Source: Gordonia soli NBRC 108243 (lineage in GTDB: Bacteria; Actinomycetota; Actinomycetes; Mycobacteriales; Mycobacteriaceae). From it: a DNA stretch of 44,921 nt. The notes beneath the pieces are model-generated. The model had not been told where the DNA came from and did not search any database. It saw only the letters and a program-made list of their open reading frames with translations. Below are positions 26,201 through 32,945 of the stretch, piece after piece. Position 1 is the first letter of the stretch. The number at the start of each line of letters is the position of its first letter. The stretch lies in the NCBI RefSeq assembly GCF_000334455.1, contig NZ_BANX01000044.1:1-44921 (forward strand), written 5' to 3'. Position numbers and translations under genes: made by a program.

Positions 26201-26639
26201 GCAGTTCATCGGTCTGACCCCGCCGCGCGCCCCGCAACTGCAGACGCTGCAGCAGGTGGTCGGCTCGCAGACACCGACACTCATCGACTTCCCGGTTGCC
26301 GCGCACTTCCCGTGCCAGCAGCCGATGCGGGTGCGCAACGGGGTCGCCGACGTCCCGCAGTGGCGTATCCAACCCGACTTCGTCACCGCCAACTCGCAGT
26401 CGAAGACCTGGCAGGCAGGCGTCGACGGCGGACTGCTCGGGGTGTCGGAGGCGGTGACCTCGGCACGGACGGTGCCGACGTACCTGAAGGACGACTGGCA
26501 TCAGGGATGGGGAGTGTTGGAGAAGCTGACGCCACTGGTGGCGGACGCGGCGACGGTCGACGTCACCACCGCCGACCGGACCCGATGGGGCTGGTCACGC
26601 GCCGGATCGATCAGGGTGGAGCCCGATACCGATGACTGA
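23298..26639 (+). CDS. embA: EmbA-type arabinosyltransferase, collinear copy
   Basis: A 1113-residue EmbA-type protein from the GTG at 23298 (an ATG at 23262 would add 12 residues). The EmbA assignment rests on TKWTIQFGVFAG, PEAPFDWYYSFLA and the ending WGWSRAGSIRVEP. The GT-C motif is Asp285-Asp286 in TPDDGYILTM; the motif residues and all domains are intact. It shares the run CSGLRSE with the inverted embA in the membrane core, where M. tuberculosis EmbA has NNGLRPE, so the two EmbA copies here look closer to each other than to M. tuberculosis EmbA. It lies on the same strand as embC, as in the mycobacterial embCAB cluster, and overlaps the next embB by eight bases. Expected role: arabinan 3,5-branching together with EmbB. 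Confidence 0.9.
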   Translation: MPVTASPAEPGATEQTDVARAGTARLVAVVAGIVGAVLCAITPLLPVTATDASFDWPQGQSLTDGSASIVAPLIAQTPQDLQATIPCRVLADLPTENSLVFATMPTNAPKSKASALYVTGNSEGVTVTFRNTVAASATAAQLASPDCRELRIFADPAGPGAQFVGVGDATVLDPQKRPQVDGIFTPLTTAQVSTAAGQGMRVSVRIDNRYVSSPSVLKLIVMIIAVIAVLVALIALAVLDRAYGYHRRVGARVRSLWRALIPKVSDLAVTGVLVVWTFLGAGTPDDGYILTMGRAADASGYLANYYRYYGAPEAPFDWYYSFLAHWSAISPSILWTHLPSLAAGLVSWFVLSRVLLPRLGVAVRRSGWAVWAAALVFTAFWLPFCSGLRSESIIVLGSMLTWWAAERAIATRRLLPAALGALAAGLTLALAPHGVIAVAILLVAARPLLRVLLERRREVGVTALVAPIAAAGLLVLVVVFRDQSLASVVEAVKVRYQVGPTIPWYQEYLRYYFITVTTDDGALTRRVPVLLLLAGTLVTVSVMLRRNRIRAVDPGPTWRLIGAIGITLVLLAFTPTKWTIQFGVFAGLGAAVAATATLAVAESAARSARNLTVFVSGLFFALAAAMAGKNAWPFAYDYGISWFDRSPVLAGYQVSTIFLVLAVITAAIAVWQHLRLDYVANKGLSHVTDGPGESRADRRRLFLASSPIAVVAALLVISEVLVFAKAAAARYPAFTVLSSNIDTVRGQPCAMADQILVEQNPNAGMLRPADGRSASATLAGSGAVGFTPDGIAGDLTPEPGSARPGQMNVAASVAKPFAVVGGQGAGTTGGTGPRTVNGSTVALPFGLDPATTPVLGSYGYVGEARLTTGWYDLPARDASPLIVFSAAGSIATTDANGTPVFGQRLVVEFGRPGADGAFEQIGSDVIPIDPGPVVVNRPWRNLRVPMSAAPPGASVVRLVALDNNLGDKQFIGLTPPRAPQLQTLQQVVGSQTPTLIDFPVAAHFPCQQPMRVRNGVADVPQWRIQPDFVTANSQSKTWQAGVDGGLLGVSEAVTSARTVPTYLKDDWHQGWGVLEKLTPLVADAATVDVTTADRTRWGWSRAGSIRVEPDTDD

Positions 26640-29600
26640 GCCCACTGCATCACCCGAACCAGCAGCATCCGAACCATCTCCATCGCCTGAGGCGGGCGGG
26701 CCGGTCGATCCAGGTCGAGGTCGTCGACGTCCGAGTGCACGGGCGGTCAAGATCACCGCGGTGGTCACCGGTCTGCTCGGCTTCCTGCTCGCGATCCTCA
26801 CCCCGCTGCTCCCGGTCGAGCAGACGACCGCCGAGTTGTCGTGGCCGCAGGCTCAGAAGGTCGACGACGTCGTCGCGCCGCTGGTCTCGTTCGTGCCGAT
26901 CGACGTCGACGTGTCGGTGCCATGCGCCCGCGCCGCCGATCTACCAGCGTCGGGTGGTGTGCTGCTGTCGACGATGCCGGCAGCGGGCAAGGACGCCAAC
27001 GCGCGTGCTCTCTTCATCCGCGCCTCGACCGACGCCATCACGGTCACCGATCGCGACGTCGTCATCCTGACCACCGATCGCGCTGCTGCGCAGTCGAACC
27101 CGAACTGCCGCATCGTGCTCGACGCCGACGGCACGGGCGTCCGTGCCCGCATCGACGGCACGACCGGCGAAGGACTGCACACCTTCGGCACCGGTGACCC
27201 CGACATGCGGCCGCAGATCGTCGGCGTCTACTCGGATCTGCCGGCGAGCGCCTCGATCGAGGGCCTGTCGCTGCGTGCGACCATCGACACCCGCTACGTC
27301 AGCACCCCCACGACGCTGAAGCTGATCGCGATCGTCCTCGGTATCGCGATGACGATCGCTTCCCTCGTGGCGCTCGGAATCCTGGATCACCGCGACCGTC
27401 GGGGCCATCGTCGTTTCCTGCCTGCGGGCTGGTTCACCATCCGCGGTCCGGACGTCGTGGTCTTCGTGATCCTCGCGATCTGGTGGTTCATGGGTACCAA
27501 CACCTCCGACGACGGGTACAACTTCACCGTCGGCCGGATCGCCGGCGACGCGGGCTACGCGGACAACTACTTCCGCTACTTCGGTGTCCCGCAGGACCCC
27601 TTCGGGTGGCACTTCCAGGTGATCGCAGCGATGAGCCACGTGAGTCTGGCTGCGCCGTGGATGCGTCTGCCCGCCTTCTTGCTCGGGTTGCTTGGCTGGT
27701 GGTTGATCAGTCGCGAGGTGATCCCGCGACTCGGTCGCGCGGTGCGCCACAGCACGCCCGCCGTCTGGTCGGCCGCATTCGTGTTCCTCGCGATCTGGTT
27801 GCCGTTCAACAACGGTCTACGTCCCGAGCCCGCCGAAGCAGTCGGCGCGCTGCTGACCTGGTGCTGCGTCGAGCGGGCGATCGCCACCCGACGGCTGCTG
27901 CCCTACGCCGTCGCGGTGGTCGCGGCGGCCTTCACGCTCGCACTCGCACCGGGCGGCCTGATGGCGGTCGCCGCGCTGCTCGCCGGGGTGCGACCCATCG
28001 TCAAGACGCTGGTGACCCGACGCAGACGCGACGGGCTGCTGCCGCTGTTGGCGCCGATCCTGGCCGCGGGCACCGCCGTGCTGTTCCAGATCTTCGCCGA
28101 TCAACCACTCATGCCGCTGCTCACCGGCAACCAGGTCGCCTCCGACGTCGGCCCGACGCTGGAGTGGTGGCAGGAGCCGGTGCGGTACTACTACCTGATC
28201 CTGCCCACCGCCGACGGCACCTTGTCGCGCCGCTTCGGCATCCTGGCGATGATCCTCTGCCTCGCGGTCGTGCTGTTCCGGCTGCTGCGGCGTGAGCATC
28301 CGAACGGCATTGCGCGCGCACCGATCTGGCGCCTCATCGCGGTCATCCTCGGAACCATGTTCTTCATCTCGTTCACACCGACCAAGTGGACGCACCACTT
28401 CGGTGTGTACGCGGGCATCGCCGCAGGTCTGGCGGCGGCGGCCGGCGCGATGATGGCACCGGCCATCCTCCGTTCGCGGCGCAACCGCACGTTCTTCGCG
28501 GCGGCCGTGCTGGCGATCACCGGCATCTCCTTTGCCGGCACCAACGGCTGGTGGTTCGTCGGCAGTTACGGGATCCCGTGGTGGGACCGTCCGCCCGCGG
28601 TCGCCGGTATCCAGTTCTCCTGGGTGTTCCTCGCGCTCACCGTGATCACCGCGCTGGTGGGACTCTGGTACCACTTCCGCGACGACCACGTCGACGAGCA
28701 GACCAGGACACGCGGGGGCCACAACCTGCTGTCCCGACTGAAGTTCTCGCCCCTTCCGGTGATCTCCGCGTTCGTGGTGCTGTTCATGGTGGCGTCGTTC
28801 GCGAAGGCGGCCTACGTCCAACGCGACAGCTGGTCGTGGTTCAACTCCAACGCCCGCGCACTCACCGGCAATTCGTGTGGTCTCGCCAACGACGTCCTGG
28901 TCGAGGAGAACCCCAATGTCGGGCTGCTGGCACCAGCCGCCGTCGACGGCCGCCCGGCTCCCGACATCGCCGCCGCACTGGCCGGCCCCGACCCGGTCGG
29001 CTTCACACCCAACGGGGTACCGAACCGGCTGTCGGTGGATGCCACCGAGAGTCAGGACACCAACTCCGGCACGTCGACGGCCACCAACACCGCGCAGAGT
29101 GGTGCCGGCGCCGACGAGTCGGGGCAGACGAGTGAATCCGCCCAGGGCGGCACGGAGGGCGGGCAGGGCGCCCGGGGCGTCAACGGTTCGACCGTCCGAC
29201 TGCCGTTCGGGCTGAACCCGGCCAACACCCCCGTGCTCGGCAGCTACGGCGCACCGAGCGGTACCGGCCGGCTCACCACGGACTGGTATCAGCTACCGCC
29301 GTCGGATACCGATTCGCCGCTGCTCACCATCGCGGTGGCCGGTTCGGTGCAGGCCGTCGACGGTATCGGCGTGGTGCACGCCGGTCAGCAGGTGACGGTG
29401 GAGTTCGGTCGGTCCGGACCCGGTGGCCGTGTGTCGCCCGTCGGATCGATGTCGCCCATCGACATCGGCGAGGTCCCCACGTGGCGCAACCTCCGCTATC
29501 CGTTGGCCTCGGCACCTCGTGGTGCCGACGTCGTGCGGGTCGAGGTGCGTGACACCGCGGGCGCCCCGTCGGAGTGGGTGGCCGTCACCCCGCCGCGCGT

Positions 29601-29997
29601 GACGCCGTTGCGCACGCTCAACGACGTGGTCGGCACCACCGATCCGGTGTTCATCGACTGGCTGCCCGGCATGGTGTTCCCGTGTCAGCAGCCGATGAAG
29701 GTCCGCAACGGGGTCCTGGAGGTCCCGGACTGGCGGATCATGCCGGATGCCGAGGCGACCCGGAAGAACAGCCAGACCTGGATGGCCGGCACCGCAGGTG
29801 GTCCGCTCGGGATCACCGAGGCGCTGCTCACGCCGACGCTGTTGCCGACCTACCTGCGCAACAACTGGGGTCGGGACTGGGGCGGCCTGCAGCGGTTCAC
29901 CGAGATAGCGCCGGCACCGCCGGCGCAGCTCCAACTGGGGACCGAACGGAGATCTGGCCTGTTCGACCCCGCGCCGATGCGATCCAGCGGATACTGA
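26632..29997 (+). CDS. embB: EmbB-type arabinosyltransferase, collinear copy
   Basis: A 1121-residue EmbB-type protein. The first periplasmic domain has ASGGVLLSTMPAAGKDANARALF and TVTDRDVVIL, close to M. tuberculosis EmbB. The GT-C motif Asp293-Asp294 and TKWTHHFGVYAG (Trp586, His588) are intact. The ethambutol-pocket region differs from M. tuberculosis EmbB: Val300 at the Met306 position, Gln321 at Glu327, and WHF where M. tuberculosis has WYY. An acidic Ser/Thr/Gly linker (about residues 804-852) precedes the conserved VNGSTVRLPFGL; the inverted embB has a similar one. Start and stop overlap with embA imply coupled, equimolar synthesis. It is followed by a strong hairpin terminator. Confidence 0.92.
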   Translation: MTEPTASPEPAASEPSPSPEAGGPVDPGRGRRRPSARAVKITAVVTGLLGFLLAILTPLLPVEQTTAELSWPQAQKVDDVVAPLVSFVPIDVDVSVPCARAADLPASGGVLLSTMPAAGKDANARALFIRASTDAITVTDRDVVILTTDRAAAQSNPNCRIVLDADGTGVRARIDGTTGEGLHTFGTGDPDMRPQIVGVYSDLPASASIEGLSLRATIDTRYVSTPTTLKLIAIVLGIAMTIASLVALGILDHRDRRGHRRFLPAGWFTIRGPDVVVFVILAIWWFMGTNTSDDGYNFTVGRIAGDAGYADNYFRYFGVPQDPFGWHFQVIAAMSHVSLAAPWMRLPAFLLGLLGWWLISREVIPRLGRAVRHSTPAVWSAAFVFLAIWLPFNNGLRPEPAEAVGALLTWCCVERAIATRRLLPYAVAVVAAAFTLALAPGGLMAVAALLAGVRPIVKTLVTRRRRDGLLPLLAPILAAGTAVLFQIFADQPLMPLLTGNQVASDVGPTLEWWQEPVRYYYLILPTADGTLSRRFGILAMILCLAVVLFRLLRREHPNGIARAPIWRLIAVILGTMFFISFTPTKWTHHFGVYAGIAAGLAAAAGAMMAPAILRSRRNRTFFAAAVLAITGISFAGTNGWWFVGSYGIPWWDRPPAVAGIQFSWVFLALTVITALVGLWYHFRDDHVDEQTRTRGGHNLLSRLKFSPLPVISAFVVLFMVASFAKAAYVQRDSWSWFNSNARALTGNSCGLANDVLVEENPNVGLLAPAAVDGRPAPDIAAALAGPDPVGFTPNGVPNRLSVDATESQDTNSGTSTATNTAQSGAGADESGQTSESAQGGTEGGQGARGVNGSTVRLPFGLNPANTPVLGSYGAPSGTGRLTTDWYQLPPSDTDSPLLTIAVAGSVQAVDGIGVVHAGQQVTVEFGRSGPGGRVSPVGSMSPIDIGEVPTWRNLRYPLASAPRGADVVRVEVRDTAGAPSEWVAVTPPRVTPLRTLNDVVGTTDPVFIDWLPGMVFPCQQPMKVRNGVLEVPDWRIMPDAEATRKNSQTWMAGTAGGPLGITEALLTPTLLPTYLRNNWGRDWGGLQRFTEIAPAPPAQLQLGTERRSGLFDPAPMRSSGY

Positions 29998-30003
29998 GCG
30001 TCC

Positions 30004-30042
30004 CGGCGGCGCGAGCGGTGTCCCAGCCTGCTCGCGCCGTCG
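30004..30042 (+). terminator. terminator hairpin after embB
   Basis: The arms 30004-30016 and 30030-30042 pair over 13 positions with one mismatch (CGGCGGCGCGAGC against GCTCGCGCCGTCG) around a 13-base loop. It starts six bases after the embB stop. GC-rich with no U-tract, as usual in this group. Confidence 0.7.
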
Positions 30043-30094
30043 GGCTTCGGACCACCTGACGACTCATGTCGGGTTCACATCGTCACGGAGCGAC

Positions 30095-30568
30095 TCACGG
30101 AGCGACGTCGGCACGGCTGCTGCGGGGAGCTCTGCGCAGGTTGTCCGCCCTCACGCGAATCGCCGCCTGCACGCCATCGACAGAGTGCGTGGCGAGAATG
30201 CTGTGGACCAGGGATTCCGAGTAGATCGCGATCACGTGCCGTTCGGGCAGCAACAGGTCGACCCGGTTGCGGCTCTTGTAATCAGGACTCAGGTGGGCGA
30301 CGGCGCGAATCCAGCCGTTGTCCAGCATCTCCACGGCGCTGACTGCGATGGAACCAGGAATCGAGTTGTTCTCGACGAGGTATGCGGGCGGTCCGGTCCG
30401 CTCGGTGCCCGACTCCTCGGGATCCCATGCAGGCCAGGATTCGAAACGAAGTTTGAGGGCGTCGACTGCCTCGGTGGTCAACACGATCGTCGAGATCGGG
30501 TGGTCGTCCTCGTTACTCTGCGGAGCGTATGGGAAATGCACGCTGGCAAATTCTACATAGATAGACAT
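30095..30568 (-). CDS. hypothetical protein
   Basis: I do not recognise this product of about 157 residues. It has no signal peptide, membrane helix or known motif. The predicted fold is mixed: an N-terminal beta-rich part (SIYVEFASVHFPY, ISTIVLTTEAVDALKL), a Pro/Glu-rich middle, and a C-terminal basic tail. The ATG at 30568 is preferred to the GTG immediately before it. The codons near the start (TCT ATC TAT GTA GAA TTT) are less GC-rich than those of the emb and pks genes. That fits transferred DNA or a poorly expressed gene. It is divergent from dps with 131 bases between. A spurious frame is possible, but the length and lack of a better gene in this interval favour a real one. Confidence 0.5.
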   Translation of the reverse strand: MSIYVEFASVHFPYAPQSNEDDHPISTIVLTTEAVDALKLRFESWPAWDPEESGTERTGPPAYLVENNSIPGSIAVSAVEMLDNGWIRAVAHLSPDYKSRNRVDLLLPERHVIAIYSESLVHSILATHSVDGVQAAIRVRADNLRRAPRSSRADVAP

Positions 30569-30686
30569 CACCGTCTAGCTTGAGGTTGAGCCACCGCGAG
30601 CGGCTCGCCCCTGTGACCGGTCCGTGACCTCGATTGCGGTTCCGTTGCCATCAGCGACGAAGGTGGCCACCAGTCGTGCGCGTGCC

Positions 30687-30692
30687 TAACGT
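30687..30692 (+). promoter_or_regulatory. -10 box of dps
   Basis: TAACGT lies seven bases before the dps ATG. The interval is TGGGGAC, so a short Shine-Dalgarno role for GGGGA cannot be excluded. Confidence 0.4.
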
Positions 30693-30699
30693 TGGGGAC

Positions 30700-31239
30700 A
30701 TGACCTCATTCACAGCCCCCGGACTCAGCACCGAAGCGGCCACCGAGGTGACCGCCATCCTGCAGGAGCGCCTCAGCGCGCTCAACGACCTGCACCTCAC
30801 CCTCAAGCACGTCCACTGGAACGTGGTCGGGCCCAACTTCATCGGCGTCCACGAGATGATCGACCCGCAGGTCGAACTGGCCCGCGGATACGCCGACACC
30901 CTGGCCGAGCGCATCGCGACCCTCGGCGGGTCGCCCAAGGGCACCGCGAACGCCATCGAGTCGGACCGCAGCTGGGCCGACTACTCGATCGGCCGGGACA
31001 CCGTGCAAGCACATCTGGCCGCCCTCGACCTCGTCTACGACGGGTTCGTGAAGTCGCATCGTGATGGCATCGCCCGCACCGGCGAGCTGGACCCGATCAC
31101 CGAGGACATCCTCATCGGACAGACTGCCGAGCTGGAGAAGTTCCAGTGGTTCGTCCGCGCCCACCTGGAGAACTCGACCGGTCAGCTCGTCAATGCCGGC
31201 GCAGACTCGGAGAAGGCGGCAGCCGACTCTGCTCGCTGA
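30700..31239 (+). CDS. dps: Dps-family ferritin-like DNA-protection protein
   Basis: A 179-residue Dps protein: a four-helix ferritin fold that forms a 12-subunit cage, oxidises and stores iron with peroxide, and can coat DNA in stress. The intersubunit ferroxidase ligands appear with the standard spacing: His39 and Trp40 in KHVHWNVVG, His51 and Asp55 in GVHEMID, and Glu70 in AERIATLGG. The N-terminal tail is short and not lysine-rich; the C-terminal tail is Ala/Glu/Asp-rich, so DNA binding is uncertain. The ATG at 30700 is chosen over an upstream in-frame extension because it fits the promoter and family length. It is a monocistronic gene ending in a large shared hairpin with accD4. Confidence 0.93.
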   Translation: MTSFTAPGLSTEAATEVTAILQERLSALNDLHLTLKHVHWNVVGPNFIGVHEMIDPQVELARGYADTLAERIATLGGSPKGTANAIESDRSWADYSIGRDTVQAHLAALDLVYDGFVKSHRDGIARTGELDPITEDILIGQTAELEKFQWFVRAHLENSTGQLVNAGADSEKAAADSAR

Positions 31240-31267
31240 CCGACAAGACCTGCTCGAGAAGCTCGAG

Positions 31268-31343
31268 ACGACGAACGCCCCCGCACCTCCATCAGACGCC
31301 GTGAATCGAACCGGCGGATGATGAGTGCGGGGGCGTTCGTCGT
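31268..31343. terminator. bidirectional terminator between dps and accD4
   Basis: The arms 31268-31286 and 31325-31343 form a perfect 19-bp stem (ACGACGAACGCCCCCGCAC and its complement). The 38-base interior pairs further (CATC/GATG and CGCCG/CGGCG), so the whole element folds into one long hairpin. It lies between convergent genes and can end both transcripts. Confidence 0.85.
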
Positions 31344-31369
31344 GTCGTGAGAAGTGGCCGTGACGCCGA

Positions 31370-32920
31370 TCAGATCGGCATCAGGTTGTGTTTGCGCGGG
31401 GTGCGCCACTCCTTCTTGTCACGCAACTGCGCCAACGCCTTCCGGAGCTGCAGGCGGGTCTCCGACGGCTCGATCACCGCGTCGACGTAGCCGCGCTCGG
31501 CCGCGAGGTACGGCGTCGCCATGTTCGCGTTGTAGAAGTCGATGAAGTCCCGACGCACCTTGTCGGCGTCCGCCGCCGACATCCCGTCGGTCTGGCGGCG
31601 GGTCAGGACGGCCGCCGCGGACTCGGCACCCATGACCGCGATCTTGGCTGTGGGCCAGGCGAAGTTGATGTCGGCTCCGAGCTGTTTGCATCCCATCACC
31701 GCGTAGGCGCCGCCATATGCCTTGCGTAGCACTACCGTCACCTTGGGGACGTCGGCCTCCACATAGGCGTACAGGAACTTGCCCGACCGTCGGATGGTGC
31801 CCTTCTGCTCCTCGGCGAGGCCCGGCAGAATGCCGGGGGTGTCGACGAGGAAGACCAGCGGGATGTCGTAGGCGTTGCAGATCCGCACGAAGCGGGTCGC
31901 CTTCTCCGACGAATCCGTGTCCAGCACACCGGACATCACGCTCGGCTGATTGGCGATGACGCCGACCGAACGACCGTCGACACGCGCATAACCGGTCAGG
32001 ATGTTCGGCGCGAAGAGCTCACCGACCTCGTGGAAGGCACCATCGTCGAACAGCTTGATGATGATGTCGTGCATGTCGTAGCCGGCGTTGTCGTTGTCCG
32101 GCATGAAATTGTCCAGCGCGAGATCGGATTCGGTGATCTCCGGCTCGAGACCGGGGTTGATCACCGGCGGCTGCTCGTAGGCACTCGACGGCATGTACTG
32201 CAGGTACTCGCGTACCCACTCGAAGGCGTTCGCCTCATCCGGCGCGACGTGGTGGATGTTGCCCCAGCGTGCCTGGTTGTGGGCGCTACCGAGGTCCTCG
32301 GCCGAGATGTCCTCTCCGCTGACCTGCTTGAGCACGTCGGGACCGGTGACGAACATGTAGCTCTTGTCCTCGACCGCCACCAGGATGTCGGTGTTGGCCG
32401 GGGTGTAGACGGCGCCACCGGCACACTTGCCGAGGATGACCGACACCTGCGGCGCCAGACCGGACAGCAGCAGGTTGCGGCGACCCATCTCCGCATACCA
32501 GGCCAGCGAGGTGACCGCGTCCTGGATGCGCGCACCCGCGGAGTCGTTGATACCGACCATCGGGCAGCCGATCTTGCCCGCCCACTCCATGAGCGCGGAC
32601 ACCTTGCGGCCGAACATCTCGCCCACGGTGCCGCCGAAGACGGACTGGTCGTGCGAGAACGCGGCGACCGGACGACCGTGGACCAGACCATGTCCGGTGA
32701 CGACGCCGTCGCCGTAGCCGGAGTCGGCGGCACCCTGCATCTTCGCCAGAGCACCGATCTCGACGAAGGTGCCCGGATCGAACAGCATGTTCAGGCGCTC
32801 GCGGGGCGAGCAGATGCCTTTCGCGGCACGCTTGGCCAGCGCCTTCTCGCCGCCCGGTTCCTGGGCGGCGGCCAGCTTCTCACGGAGGTCGGCGAGTTTC
32901 GCCGCGGTCGTCTCAGTCAC
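31370..32920 (-). CDS. accD4: acyl-CoA carboxylase beta subunit AccD4
   Basis: AccD4 is the carboxyltransferase subunit that, with a biotinylated alpha subunit (AccA3 in M. tuberculosis), carboxylates the long acyl-CoA used as the alpha-branch unit for Pks13. The 516-residue protein has the carboxyltransferase N- and C-halves. Features include KGICSPRERLNMLFDPGTFVEIG, the acyl-CoA oxyanion region DSAGARIQDAV, GKCAGGAVYTPANTDI, and VDTPGILPGLAEEQKGTIRRSGK followed by LRKAYGGAYAVMGCKQLGAD. The start is a GTG at 32920 after a GAAAGTGA ribosome site. It is 25 bases downstream of pks13 in the standard fadD32-pks13-accD4 order, which supports AccD4 over other AccD paralogues. Confidence 0.95.
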   Translation of the reverse strand: MTETTAAKLADLREKLAAAQEPGGEKALAKRAAKGICSPRERLNMLFDPGTFVEIGALAKMQGAADSGYGDGVVTGHGLVHGRPVAAFSHDQSVFGGTVGEMFGRKVSALMEWAGKIGCPMVGINDSAGARIQDAVTSLAWYAEMGRRNLLLSGLAPQVSVILGKCAGGAVYTPANTDILVAVEDKSYMFVTGPDVLKQVSGEDISAEDLGSAHNQARWGNIHHVAPDEANAFEWVREYLQYMPSSAYEQPPVINPGLEPEITESDLALDNFMPDNDNAGYDMHDIIIKLFDDGAFHEVGELFAPNILTGYARVDGRSVGVIANQPSVMSGVLDTDSSEKATRFVRICNAYDIPLVFLVDTPGILPGLAEEQKGTIRRSGKFLYAYVEADVPKVTVVLRKAYGGAYAVMGCKQLGADINFAWPTAKIAVMGAESAAAVLTRRQTDGMSAADADKVRRDFIDFYNANMATPYLAAERGYVDAVIEPSETRLQLRKALAQLRDKKEWRTPRKHNLMPI

Positions 32921-32945
32921 TGTCGTTCACTTTCGCCGTGCGTGA

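Noticed and set aside
31296..31318. T-arm-like sequence (reverse complement contains GGTTCGATTCAC) suggesting a tRNA.
   Set aside because: There is no acceptor stem, D-arm or anticodon arm around it; the segment is the interior of the dps/accD4 terminator hairpin.
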